This document shows, one piece after another, positions 43,024 to 53,300 of a DNA stretch of 64,000 bases. The stretch is taken from assembly GCF_002086275.1 (NCBI RefSeq), contig NZ_MVHT01000002.1:62001-126000 (forward strand), given 5' to 3'. Under the pieces are notes generated by a model. That model was not told where the DNA came from. It saw nothing but the letters and a program-made list of their open reading frames with translations, and made no database searches. The position numbers were made by a program, and so were the translations under genes. The stretch is from Mycobacterium intermedium (GTDB taxonomy: Bacteria; Actinomycetota; Actinomycetes; Mycobacteriales; Mycobacteriaceae). Positions within the stretch are counted from its first letter, which is position 1; every line of letters starts with the position of its first letter.

Positions 43024-43331
43024 GGCTTGTCCGTGGGGAATTCGTAGCGTACTTCGCTCAGCGCAACCTTGCCGTCGACGGCCAAAACTCCTTCTGCCCG
43101 CAGCAGTTCCAATTGCCGGGAGGTCAGGTGTCGTGCCGGCCGTCCCGAGGCTGTGATTACCCGGTGCCAGGGCAGGTCTGAAGAGTCGGTCCGCATTATC
43201 CAGCCAACGATCCGTGGGCTGGAAAGTCCTGCGACGGCGGCGATGTCACCGTAGGTCGAAACCTTGCCCGGCGGAATGGCCGCGACCAGCGAGCGCACCA
43301 GCTCCACCTGTTCGTCAGTGATCTGCGCCAT
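43020..43331 (-). CDS. Alkyltransferase-like (ATL) DNA-repair protein
   Basis: A 103-residue relative of O6-methylguanine methyltransferase. The active-site PCHR of real transferases reads PWHRV here (Trp55), which defines ATL proteins: they bind alkylated guanine without transfer and recruit nucleotide-excision repair. The helix-turn-helix region is STYGDIAAVAGLSSPRIVGW. It equals Rv3204. The gene is followed on the same strand by the hydrolase gene upstream of it. Confidence 0.9.
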   Translation of the reverse strand: MAQITDEQVELVRSLVAAIPPGKVSTYGDIAAVAGLSSPRIVGWIMRTDSSDLPWHRVITASGRPARHLTSRQLELLRAEGVLAVDGKVALSEVRYEFPTDKP

Positions 43332-43332
43332 G

Positions 43333-44118
43333 TCAGCGTTCCTTCAGATAGCCCCGGATCAGCGTTGCGACGTCGGCGGGCTTGGCCTGCGGGATCATGT
43401 GGCCGCATTCGAAATCCAGCAGTTCGAAATCGGTTCCCAGCCGCTGTCGAAGGGCCGCCACCAGCTCGTCGCTGACGTACTGCGGGTCGGACTTCGCGGC
43501 GCGCACCAGCGTGGTTGCCGTTCCCTTCGGTGGCAACGCAGGATCGCGGGCCAATTCACTCCAATAGCACACCATCGCGCCGAGATTCATCCGCCAAGTG
43601 CAGCGCCCGTTCGGCAACATGACGAGGTGCTCGTCCAGCTCGGCGTCGAGGACTGCCGGGTCCACGTCCGACCAAGCGCCGAAAGCCTTTTCGGCCCGGG
43701 CCTCGGCCGCGTCGGTGTAATCCGGATAAGAAATCATCGCATCGACGACTTCGCGCACTCGGTCACCGTCCAACCCAACTGCCGGGTCCAACAGGACCAG
43801 GGCAGCAACCAGGTCGGGACGGGAGGCGGCGAACTGCAAGGCGATAGCCCCGCCGAACGAGTGTCCCACCACCACGACCGGACCATCGCCCTGGTCATCG
43901 ACCAAGGCGGCCAAGGCCGCGACATTGGCGTCGATGCTCCACGGTGCGGCCCATGACGAGCGCCCGTGGCCAATTAGATCCGGTGCGGCTACGGAGATTT
44001 CGGGCAAGTAGCCGGCAAGCAGCTCCCATGCCCGGCCGTGCTCCGTCACGCCGTGGATCGGCAGCACTTGTACTGGGCCGGCCGGGCCGAAGTGGTGTAT
44101 GTGCAGGTCGGCGGTCAC
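43333..44118 (-). CDS. Alpha/beta hydrolase (LipV-like)
   Basis: A 261-residue hydrolase. The nucleophile elbow is VVGHSFGGAIAL (Ser near residue 95), the oxyanion segment HGVTEHGRAWELL near 23, and the catalytic His is in FECGHMIPQAK near 240. It occupies the lipV (Rv3203) position. GTG 44118 gives the usual N-terminus; the longer frame upstream has no support. It probably forms a unit with the ATL gene one base downstream. Confidence 0.87.
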   Translation of the reverse strand: MTADLHIHHFGPAGPVQVLPIHGVTEHGRAWELLAGYLPEISVAAPDLIGHGRSSWAAPWSIDANVAALAALVDDQGDGPVVVVGHSFGGAIALQFAASRPDLVAALVLLDPAVGLDGDRVREVVDAMISYPDYTDAAEARAEKAFGAWSDVDPAVLDAELDEHLVMLPNGRCTWRMNLGAMVCYWSELARDPALPPKGTATTLVRAAKSDPQYVSDELVAALRQRLGTDFELLDFECGHMIPQAKPADVATLIRGYLKER

Positions 44119-44289
44119 CCGTCGATAATGCCAGCACTGGTGGCGCATTCTGGTAATCGCTATTTTGGCAGTGAATGGTCCATAACGCCGGCTCCGTGGA
44201 ACGCACCGCAGCACCTGCAAATGACTGAGACTGCTAACGGCGCGCTTTATGGTCTGGCGATGCATTGCAGGTTGCTCTGGGAGGGCTAG

Positions 44290-46257
44290 TTGGGACGGAC
44301 GTCGTTCGGTAGGTACCAGCTGATCGAGGTGCTGGGCCGGGGCGGCATGGGCGAGGTGTGGCGCGCTCATGACACCGTCACCGATCGAATTGTCGCGCTC
44401 AAGATCCTGCCCGCTCAACTTTCCCACGACCACGTGTTCCAACAGCGGTTCCGTCGCGAAGCGCATGCGGCCGCGCGGTTGAGCAATCCGCATCTCATCC
44501 CGATCCACACCTATGGGGAAATCAACGGACGTCTTTACGTGGACATGCGCTTGATCGAGGGGCGCGACCTACAGGAGGAGTTGAGCCGCGGGCCGCTGCC
44601 GCCGGAGCGGGCGGTGAGCATCATCGACCAGATCGCCAAGGCATTACATAGTGCGCACACCGCCGGACTGCTGCACCGGGATGTCAAACCGTCCAACATC
44701 TTGCTCGACAATGACGACTTCGCTTACTTGATCGATTTCGGAATTGCACGTGCGACAGGCGAACTGGCTTTAACGGCGGCCGGCGACGTGGTCGGCACCT
44801 CGCACTACATGGCCCCGGAGCGGTTCGGTGGCACACGAATCGACACCCGGGCGGACATCTACTCGCTGGCCTGTGTGCTCTACGTGTCCTTGGCCGCCCA
44901 GCACCCCTTTCCGGGTGACACCCTTGAGGAACAAATCACCGGCCACCTCAAGTTGCCGCCGCCGCGTCCGACGACCACGAACCCCGGGCTGCCGGCGGGC
45001 TTTGACACGGTCATCGCCAAAGGCATGGCCAAGAATCCCGATGATCGATACGACACCGCAGCCGAGCTGGCCCGGGCCGCGCACAATGCTCTCCACACGC
45101 CGCCACGCCAGACGCCCTTCCGGGCGCCCTCGGGCTCTTACGGCCGCGGCAGCAACCCCGCGCGTCCGGATATCTACGTCCCCTCCCGCCCTGACGTCCG
45201 TGTCCAACCGCCGGCCCCGCCGCCGCGGACGCCGCCGCCAGCCCCGGCGCGTCCGTACAGCCCGCCGACCATGCCCCGCCCGCTGCCGCCGGTGTACCCG
45301 TCCCCGAGGCAAGAACCCCCCGTTGCCCGCGCGCCCGAGGTGCCACAGCAGCCAGCGCTGCCGCCCCCGCAGCCACCGTCACGGCCGAACTCGCGGCCCT
45401 GGTGGCGCCGTAAGGCCGTGGCCATCCCGGCTGCAGTCCTGATCGCGGTTGCTGCGACGGTGACGGCGGTGGTCACCGTGAGCGGTTCGGGCGCAGAAAC
45501 AAAGCAACCGAAGCAGGTGACGTTGCCGTTCACCGACCTGCGCCAGCCGCAAGGTCTGTCGGTAGACGGCGGCGGTACCGTCTACGTCGCCGACACCGAA
45601 CACAACCGGATTCTGGCCCTGCCCGCAGGTTCCTCCACGCCGATCGAACTTCCGTTCAAAGGGCTGCATTTCCCGACGGGTGTCACCGCCGACAACACCG
45701 GCACGGTCTACGTCAATGACGCGGGCAACAAACGCGTTGTGGTGCTACCTTCCAGATCAAAGGACCAACGTGATCTTCCCTTCACCGACCTGGAGAATCC
45801 GACCGGGTTGTCGGTGGATAAGAGTGGCACGGTGTACGTCGCGGATACGGCGAAAAATCGTGTGGTGGCCCTGCTGCCCGGATCGAACAACCAGTTCGTG
45901 CTGCCGTTCACCGACCTCAAAGAGCCGACCGGCCTGGTGGTGAACAACGGCGGCACCGTTTACGTGGCCGACGGCGGTCATAACCGGGTCTTGGCGTTAC
46001 CGCCCGACTCGAAAGTGCAAGAGACCCTTCCGTTTAAGGGTCTGAAGCAACCCGGCGGTGTCACCGTGGACAGGGACGGCACGGTGTACGTCAACGACAT
46101 GGGGAACAACCGCACACTCAAACTGCCAGCGGGTGCCACAGAGCAGATCGAGCTGCATTTCCGCGGACTCGACACCCCGTGGGGTCTGGCCGTCGCCAAC
46201 AACGGCACTGTCTATGTCGGCGACCGCAACAGCCAGATCGTGGCGCTGCAGCAATAG
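44290..46257 (+). CDS. Ser/Thr protein kinase with NHL beta-propeller sensor (PknD-like)
   Basis: A 655-residue receptor kinase. The kinase domain (about 8-275) has the glycine loop LGRGGMGEVW, catalytic Lys in VALKIL, HRDVKPSNILL, DFGIAR and an activation loop with Thr (VGTSHYMAPE). A Pro-rich linker, one membrane helix (about 375-395) and six NHL blades follow, each with TVYVADxxxNRxxxL-type repeats. This is the PknD (Rv0931c) design and length. M. tuberculosis has no kinase at this site. The start is TTG 44290 with GGGAGGG upstream. Confidence 0.9.
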   Translation: MGRTSFGRYQLIEVLGRGGMGEVWRAHDTVTDRIVALKILPAQLSHDHVFQQRFRREAHAAARLSNPHLIPIHTYGEINGRLYVDMRLIEGRDLQEELSRGPLPPERAVSIIDQIAKALHSAHTAGLLHRDVKPSNILLDNDDFAYLIDFGIARATGELALTAAGDVVGTSHYMAPERFGGTRIDTRADIYSLACVLYVSLAAQHPFPGDTLEEQITGHLKLPPPRPTTTNPGLPAGFDTVIAKGMAKNPDDRYDTAAELARAAHNALHTPPRQTPFRAPSGSYGRGSNPARPDIYVPSRPDVRVQPPAPPPRTPPPAPARPYSPPTMPRPLPPVYPSPRQEPPVARAPEVPQQPALPPPQPPSRPNSRPWWRRKAVAIPAAVLIAVAATVTAVVTVSGSGAETKQPKQVTLPFTDLRQPQGLSVDGGGTVYVADTEHNRILALPAGSSTPIELPFKGLHFPTGVTADNTGTVYVNDAGNKRVVVLPSRSKDQRDLPFTDLENPTGLSVDKSGTVYVADTAKNRVVALLPGSNNQFVLPFTDLKEPTGLVVNNGGTVYVADGGHNRVLALPPDSKVQETLPFKGLKQPGGVTVDRDGTVYVNDMGNNRTLKLPAGATEQIELHFRGLDTPWGLAVANNGTVYVGDRNSQIVALQQ

Positions 46258-46354
46258 CGCACTTGATGTCTTTGTCGGACACCGGTATTCGTCGGGCCTA
46301 TCGGCGGTGCGGTGAAGCCGATAGTATTCCGCGTACAACTTTCCAGGAGCGTCC

Positions 46355-47197
46355 ATGGGCAGGATCGAGCGTGGCTGGGCATTGACCAAGCAGAGCTGGA
46401 GGGTGCTCAAGAGCGACCCCTCGCTCGCGGTATTCCCGGTACTTTCAACCATTTTCGGAACATTGGCGGTGGTCACGATCGGGGGATCGGCACTGTTGGC
46501 CCGAGGCGCGTTGGAGGGCCGCCCCCTGGATCAGCGTGATCCCGTTCTCTATGTGGCCGGCCTGGCAATCGCGTACGTGTCGACGTTTGTCGCCATCTTC
46601 TTCAACGTGGCGCTCGCCGCCTGCGCGGTGCGCTCGATGCGCGGCGAGGACACCAAGATCAGCGAAGGCATCGCGGCCGCCGCCGGTCGCATCGGTCCCA
46701 TCCTCGGCTGGACCTTCGTCGCGACCACGGTCGGGTTGATCCTGAAAGCGCTCGAGAAGCGTTTCGGCGTGCTCGGTGATATCGCGGTGTGGCTGGCCGG
46801 CGCGGCCTGGTCCGTCGCAACATTTTTCGTCATCCCCGTGGTCGCGCTCGAAGGCGCCGGGCCCATCCAGTCACTGAAACGCTCGGCGACGGTCGTGAAG
46901 ACGCGATGGGGTGAGGGTGCGACGGGAGCGGCCGCCATCGGAGTGGTGACTTTCCTGTCCGTTCTGGGGATCGCGGTTGTCGGTGCTGGCGTCGGTGGAG
47001 CCCTTGTCGCGGTCCGGTTGTGGCCGCTCGGCGTCGTGGTGCTGGCCGCTGCGGTCCTGGGCATCATCGTCGTTTCGTTCCTGTCGAGCGCGCTGAGCCA
47101 GATCTTCCGCGTCGCCGTCTATCAGTACGCCGTCGACGGTCGCGCGCCGGGCGGATTCGACCACAATCTGCTGCAGCACGCATTCGTGCGGCAGTAG
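46355..47197 (+). CDS. DUF6159-type integral membrane protein
   Basis: A 280-residue membrane protein with about six helices in pairs (about residues 26-45, 66-95, 118-135, 150-170, 190-215, 220-245). The N-terminus MGRIERGWALTKQSWRVLK is characteristic of this family. It lies 97 bases after the kinase gene and on its strand, so it could be a partner or target of the kinase. AGGAG lies before ATG 46355. Function unknown. Confidence 0.82.
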   Translation: MGRIERGWALTKQSWRVLKSDPSLAVFPVLSTIFGTLAVVTIGGSALLARGALEGRPLDQRDPVLYVAGLAIAYVSTFVAIFFNVALAACAVRSMRGEDTKISEGIAAAAGRIGPILGWTFVATTVGLILKALEKRFGVLGDIAVWLAGAAWSVATFFVIPVVALEGAGPIQSLKRSATVVKTRWGEGATGAAAIGVVTFLSVLGIAVVGAGVGGALVAVRLWPLGVVVLAAAVLGIIVVSFLSSALSQIFRVAVYQYAVDGRAPGGFDHNLLQHAFVRQ

Positions 47198-47236
47198 TCG
47201 GGCCAACTTGTCGTACCCCCGTGATTGCATGCCGCT

Positions 47237-50200
47237 ATGTCATTCACGTGGGGTGCGGAAGCGCAGGCCGTTCTGGCGTCGGGCGCGCGCGGCGTGGTGC
47301 GTGTCCTGGGTGGTCCGGGGACCGGTAAGAGCAGCCTGTTGATCGACGCCGCGGTTGCGCACATCAGCGACGGCGTCGATCCCGAATCGGTTCTGCTGCT
47401 CAGCGGCTTGGGTCGGCTCGGAACACGGGCCCGCAGCACATTGACGACGAAGTTGCTGGGTGCGCACGGCAGCGGTCGCGCTCTCGCGGCGGTCCGTGAA
47501 CCGCTGGTGCGAAGCGTGCACAGCTACGCCTACGCCGTCCTGCGGCGCGCTGCCGAACGCACCGGTGACGCGCCGCCGCGGCTGATCACCAGCGCCGAGC
47601 AGGATGCCATCATCCGCGAACTGCTGGCCGGTGACCTCGAAGACGGGCCCGCGGCCGGGACGGCGTGGCCGGCACATCTGCTGCCCGCGTTGAGCACCGC
47701 GGGGTTCGCCGCAGAGTTACGAAACCTCCTGGCGCGCTGCGCCGAACGCGGCGTCGACCCTCAGGAGCTGCAGCGGCTGGGGCGACGGTCCGGCCGCCCC
47801 GAATGGACCGCCGCCGGCCAATTCGCCCAGCAGTACGAGCAGGTGATGCTGCTTCGCGCAGCGGTGGGCACGGCGACTCCCAACGCGAGCGCACCGGCGC
47901 TGGGCGCCGCAGAACTGGTCGGCGCCGCCCTGGAGGCTTTCGCCGTCGACCCGGAGCTGCTGGCGGCCGAACGTGCCCGCATCCGTGTCCTGTTGGTCGA
48001 CGACGCCCAGCAGCTCGACCCGCAGGCGGCGCGCCTGGTCCGGGTGCTCGCGGCCGGGGCGGAGCTGGCGCTCATCGCCGGCGATCCGAACCAGGCGGTG
48101 TTCGGGTTCCGCGGCGGCGAGCACGGAGGATTGCTCAGCGACGAGACCCCAGCGGTGACCTTGACCGGGTCGTATCGGTGTGCTCCCGCCGTTGCGCAGG
48201 TTGTCAGTGGCATCGCCCGACGCCTGCCGGGCAGCAGCGCGGGAAGGCAGATTGAGGGCACCACAAGCGATTCCGGATTGGTGCAGGTGAGTCTGGCGAC
48301 GTCCGCGCACGCGGAGGCTGCGCTGATTGCCGACACACTACGGCGGGCGCATCTCGTTGACGGCATTCCCTGGTCGCAGATGGCGGTGATCGTCCGGTCC
48401 GTGCCGCGGGCCGCTTCGCGGCTGCCGCGGGCGTTGGCCGCTGCGGGTGTCCCGGTGGCGATTCCGGCGATCGGCGGATCGTTGGCGGAGGAACCGGCGG
48501 TGCGGGCACTGCTCACCGTCTTGGCGGCCACCGCGGACGGGTTGTCCGGAGAACAAGCGTTGGCTCTGGTTACCGGGCCGATCGGCCGGGTCGACCCGGT
48601 CTCACTGCGCCAGCTGCGCAGGACACTGCAACGCGCCCAGCCAGCCCCTCCAACAGGGAAGTTCGGCGATCTGCTGGCCGAGACGCTGAGTGGCGACTCG
48701 CCCGTGTCCGGTCCGCAGGCAGCTGCACTGCGCCGGGTGCGCGCCGTGCTGGCCGCGGCCGACCGTTGTCACCGCGAGGGGAATGACCCGCGCTACACGC
48801 TGTGGGCGGCCTGGCATCGGTCAGGTCTGCAACGCCGTTGGCTGACGGCGAGCGAGCGCGGCGGATCGGCCGGGGCACAGGCCACTCGGGATCTGGAAAC
48901 GGTGACCGCGCTGTTCGACATCACCGACCAGTACGTGTCCCGCACGTCGGGTGCGTCGCTGCGCGGGCTCATCGAACACGTCGGCTCATTGCAGCTCCCC
49001 AACCCCAACCGCGAGCCGGAATCGCCGACAGAGCAGGTCCAAGTACTCAGCGCACACGCCGCCCTGGGGCATGAGTGGGACCTGGTGATCCTCGCCGGCC
49101 TGCAAGAGGGTTTGTGGCCCAACACGATTCCGCGCGGTGGCGTACTGGCCACCCAACGGCTGCTCGACCAGCTTGACGGGCTCACCGAGGACGCCTCGGT
49201 GCGGGCGCCGGTGCTGGCCGAGGAGCGGCGTCTGCTGGTTGCGGCTTTGGGCCGGGCCCGGCGTCGGGTGCTGGTGACTGCCGTCGACAGCGAAACCGGC
49301 GGCGGCGCCCAAGAGGGCGAGTTGCCCTCGGCGTTCTTCTTCGAAATCGCCGCGCTGGCCGGGTGTGACACCGAACCCGCTGCGGTGCAAGCCGTGTCGG
49401 CTCCGCGCGTATTGTCCACCGCCGCGATGGTGGGTCGGTTGCGCAGTGTGGTGTGTGCACCGGCAGGTGCGGTGGATGACGCCACCCGCGCTTGTGCCGC
49501 AGCGCAGTTGGCGCGGTTGGCCAAAGCCGGCGTGCCGGGTGCGGATCCGGCCGGGTGGCACGGCCTGATTCCGGTCAGCACCAGCGCCCCGCTGTGCGGT
49601 GCCACCGACACCGTCACCCTGACACCCTCGACGTTGCAGACACTCAGCGACTGCCCGTTGCGCTGGCTCGCCGAACGGCACGGTGGCGCGGATGCCCGCG
49701 AAATGCGTTCCGCCATAGGGTCGCTGGTGCACGCGCTGATCGCCGAACCGAACAAGGGTGAATCTCAGCTGCTGACCGAGCTGGAAAGAGCCTGGCAACA
49801 TTTGCCTTTCGACGCGAAGTGGCATTCGAACAACGAGCTTGCACGGCACCGCGCGATGATCCAGGCCTTCGTCGAGTGGCGGGCGCAAACCCGCGGCGAG
49901 CTGACCGAAGTGGGCGTCGAGGTCGACGTCGACGGAATACTCCCGGCACCCGAAGGTGATGGTCGGCAGGTACGGCTGCGTGGACGCGTCGACCGCCTCG
50001 AACGCGACGCCGCCGGCCGGCTCGTGATCGTCGACGTCAAGACCGGCAAGTCGCCGGTGACCAAGGACGACGCGCAACAGCACGCTCAGCTGGCGATGTA
50101 TCAGCTGGCGGTCGCCGAAGGTCTGGTCCCCGCCGGCGACGAGCCCGGCGGCGCGCGCCTGGTCTATCCCGCACGGAATGGGGCGAGTGGCGTAGCTCAG

Positions 50201-50371
50201 CGTGAGCAGGATCCGCTGACCCCAGCCGCGCGCGAGGAATGGCGAAACCGCGTGCGGCAGGCGGCGGAAGCGACGGCCGGCCCGCAATTCATCGCCCGGC
50301 GCAACGAGGGGTGCTCGCACTGCCCAGTCCGGCCGAACTGCCCGGCCTACCCGGACGGGTCACCGCAGTGA
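47237..50371 (+). CDS. adnA: AdnAB helicase-nuclease subunit AdnA
   Basis: A 1,044-residue subunit of the mycobacterial double-strand-break resection machine. An N-terminal UvrD-like motor has the P-loop GGPGTGKSSLL near residue 25 and motif II-like VDDAQQLDP. The C-terminal RecB-type nuclease shows VDVKTGK near 935 and four cluster cysteines: one in LSDCPLRW and three in CSHCPVRPNC. I chose ATG 47237 (MSFTWGA); TTG 47225 is less likely. Its stop overlaps adnB as GTGA. It equals Rv3202c. Confidence 0.93.
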   Translation: MSFTWGAEAQAVLASGARGVVRVLGGPGTGKSSLLIDAAVAHISDGVDPESVLLLSGLGRLGTRARSTLTTKLLGAHGSGRALAAVREPLVRSVHSYAYAVLRRAAERTGDAPPRLITSAEQDAIIRELLAGDLEDGPAAGTAWPAHLLPALSTAGFAAELRNLLARCAERGVDPQELQRLGRRSGRPEWTAAGQFAQQYEQVMLLRAAVGTATPNASAPALGAAELVGAALEAFAVDPELLAAERARIRVLLVDDAQQLDPQAARLVRVLAAGAELALIAGDPNQAVFGFRGGEHGGLLSDETPAVTLTGSYRCAPAVAQVVSGIARRLPGSSAGRQIEGTTSDSGLVQVSLATSAHAEAALIADTLRRAHLVDGIPWSQMAVIVRSVPRAASRLPRALAAAGVPVAIPAIGGSLAEEPAVRALLTVLAATADGLSGEQALALVTGPIGRVDPVSLRQLRRTLQRAQPAPPTGKFGDLLAETLSGDSPVSGPQAAALRRVRAVLAAADRCHREGNDPRYTLWAAWHRSGLQRRWLTASERGGSAGAQATRDLETVTALFDITDQYVSRTSGASLRGLIEHVGSLQLPNPNREPESPTEQVQVLSAHAALGHEWDLVILAGLQEGLWPNTIPRGGVLATQRLLDQLDGLTEDASVRAPVLAEERRLLVAALGRARRRVLVTAVDSETGGGAQEGELPSAFFFEIAALAGCDTEPAAVQAVSAPRVLSTAAMVGRLRSVVCAPAGAVDDATRACAAAQLARLAKAGVPGADPAGWHGLIPVSTSAPLCGATDTVTLTPSTLQTLSDCPLRWLAERHGGADAREMRSAIGSLVHALIAEPNKGESQLLTELERAWQHLPFDAKWHSNNELARHRAMIQAFVEWRAQTRGELTEVGVEVDVDGILPAPEGDGRQVRLRGRVDRLERDAAGRLVIVDVKTGKSPVTKDDAQQHAQLAMYQLAVAEGLVPAGDEPGGARLVYPARNGASGVAQREQDPLTPAAREEWRNRVRQAAEATAGPQFIARRNEGCSHCPVRPNCPAYPDGSPQ

Positions 50372-53300
50372 GCACTCCGACGAGCAAGGCGGCCACCCGT
50401 TACAGCCCCAGCGAATTGGCCTCGGCCCTAGGGCTTTTCCCGCCGACCGACGAGCAGGCCGCGGTCATCGCCGCGCCGCCAGGGCCGTTGGTCGTCATCG
50501 CGGGCGCCGGTGCCGGCAAGACCGAGACCATGGCCGCGCGGGTGGTGTGGCTGATCGCCAACGGCTACGCCGAACCCGGGCAGGTGCTGGGGCTGACCTT
50601 CACCCGCAAGGCCGCCGGCCAGCTGCTGCGCCGCGTCCGATCCCGGCTGGCCAGGCTGGCGGGCATCGGCTTGGGGCCGGTGCGTCCCGCGGACTGCGAA
50701 TCGTCGGGCTCCCCGGTGGTCAGCACCTACCACGCCTTCGCCGGATCACTGATCCGCGATTACGGCCTGCTGCTGCCCGTGGAACCCGATACTCGCCTGC
50801 TAAGCGAAACCGAGCTGTGGCAGCTGGCGTTCGACGTGGTCAACGGATACGACGGCGAGCTTCGTACCGACAAGACCCCCACCGCGGTGACCTCGTTGGT
50901 GTTGCGGTTGTGGGGCCAGCTTGCTGAGCACCTGGTGGACACCACTCAGCTGCGCGATACGCACATCGAATTGGAACGGCTCATCCACACTCTCCCGGCG
51001 GGCCCGTACCAGCGCGACCGCGGCCCCAGCCAATGGCTGCTGAAGCTGCTGGCCACTCAGACCGAGCGCGCCGAACTCGTGCCGCTGCTGGACGCACTGC
51101 ACTGGCGGATGCGCGCGGAGAAGGTGATGGACTTCAGTGCGCAAATGGCGTCGGCCGCGCGGTTGGCGGCGACTTTCCCGCAGGTGGGTCAGGACCTGCG
51201 CAACCGCTACCGGGTGGTGTTGCTCGACGAATACCAAGACACCGGGCACTCCCAACGCGTTGCGTTGTCGGCCCTGTTCGGCGGCGGCGTTGACGACGGC
51301 CTGGCGCTGACCGCAGTCGGTGACCCGATTCAATCGATCTACGGCTGGCGTGGTGCCTCGGCGACGAACCTGCCGCGATTCACCACCGATTTCCCGCTCT
51401 CCGACGGCACCCCGGCGCCCACCTTGGAGCTTCGCACCAGCTGGCGTAACCCGCCGCGAACGCTGACCGTCGCCAACGCCATCTCCGCCGAGGCGCGACG
51501 TCGTTCCGTCGCGGTGCGTGAGCTGCGCGCCCGCCCAGACGCCTCGCCGGGGACCGTTCGCTGCGCATTGTTACCTGATGTGCAGGCCGAACGGGAGTGG
51601 ATAGCCGATCATCTGCAAGCCGAGTACCGGCGCGCCACGGCCGATGGCGCCAGCCCGCCCACCGCCGCGGTGCTGGTGCGCCGCAATGCCGACGCGGCAC
51701 CCATCGCCGATGCGCTGCAAGCCCGCGGGATCCCGGTCGAGGTCGTGGGGCTGGCCGGCTTGTTGTCCATCCCCGAGGTTGCCGAGGTCGTTGCCATGCT
51801 GCGGTTGGTCGCGGACCCGACGGCCGGTGCTGCGGCCATGCGGGTGCTGACGGGTCCGCGTTGGCGGCTCGGCGCCAGCGACCTCGCGGCGCTGTGGCGG
51901 CGCGCACGGGCGTTGATCGGGACGCCGGCGGTAACCGAATCCGCCACTCCCGAGTCGATAGCGATGGCGGCCGGAGCCGACGCCGACACCGCGTGTCTGG
52001 CCGACGCCATCTTCGACCCGGGGCCCCCAGACGAATATTCCGACGCCGGATACCAGCGTATCGGCGCGCTGGCCGCTGAGCTGACCGCCTTGCGGGGCCA
52101 TCTGGACCACTCGCTGCCAGACCTGGTCGCCGAGGTACGCCGGACGCTCGGCGTCGACTGCGAAGTCCGTGCCCGGACGGCGGTGTCGGGGGAATGGGCG
52201 GGTGCCGAACACCTCGATGCGTTCGCCGATGTCGTCGCGAGCTACGCCGAGCGGACGATGTCCAGCGGCTCAACCCACGAGCCCACGGTCGCCGGCCTGC
52301 TTGCCTATCTGGACGTTGCCGCGGTAGTCGAGAACGGCTTGCCCCCTGCCGAATTGGCGGTCGCCCGCGACCGGGTACAGGTGCTGACCGTGCACGCTGC
52401 GAAGGGTTTGGAGTGGCAGGTGGTGGCGGTCGCACACTTGTCCGGTGGGACCTTTCCGTCGACCGCGTCGCGAAGCAGCTGGCTGACCGACCCCGGCGAG
52501 CTACCGCCGCTACTGCGGGGCGATCGTGCCTCGGTGGGTGCTTTGGGCATCCCGGTACTGGACACCTCGACCGTCACAAACCGAAAACAACTGTCGGACA
52601 AGATTTCTGAGCATCGTGGTCATCTCGATCAACGGCGCATCGACGAGGAACGCCGGCTGCTGTATGTGGCGGTTACCCGGGCCGAGGACACTCTGCTGGT
52701 GTCCGGTCACCATTGGGGCTCCACCGGTATGAAGCCACGCGGGCCATCGGCATTCCTGTGCGAGCTCAAAGACATCATCGACCGCTCGACCGCTGCCGGT
52801 GACCCGTGCGGGGTGGTGGAACAGTGGGCGCCTGAGCCGGCCGAGGGGGAGCGAAACCCGTTGCACGACAATGTTGTCGAAGCGGTGTGGCCGGTAGACC
52901 CGTTGGCGGCTCGCCGCGATGATGTCGAGCGCGGAGCCCGCCTGGTGTTGGAAGCGATGGCGGCAGATTCGCCCGAGGTGGGCGGTGAGCACGCCGACAG
53001 CGAGGGATGGATCGCCGACGTCGATGCGCTCCTGGCTGAGCGTGCGCGCGCAGCCCAACCGCCAACCGTCACGCTGCCGAGCCAGTTGTCGGTCAGCGGC
53101 CTGGTGGAGTTGGCCCGGGACCCCGCCTCGGCGCGGCGCCTCGTCCATCGGCTGCCCACCCGCCCGGACCCACACGCGTTGTTGGGCAATGCATTCCACT
53201 CCTGGGTTCAGCAGTTCTACGGTGCCGAATTGCTGTTCGACCTGGGTGATCTGCCAGGTGCTGCCGACGCGGAAGTCGGGGACAACGAGGAATTGGCCGC

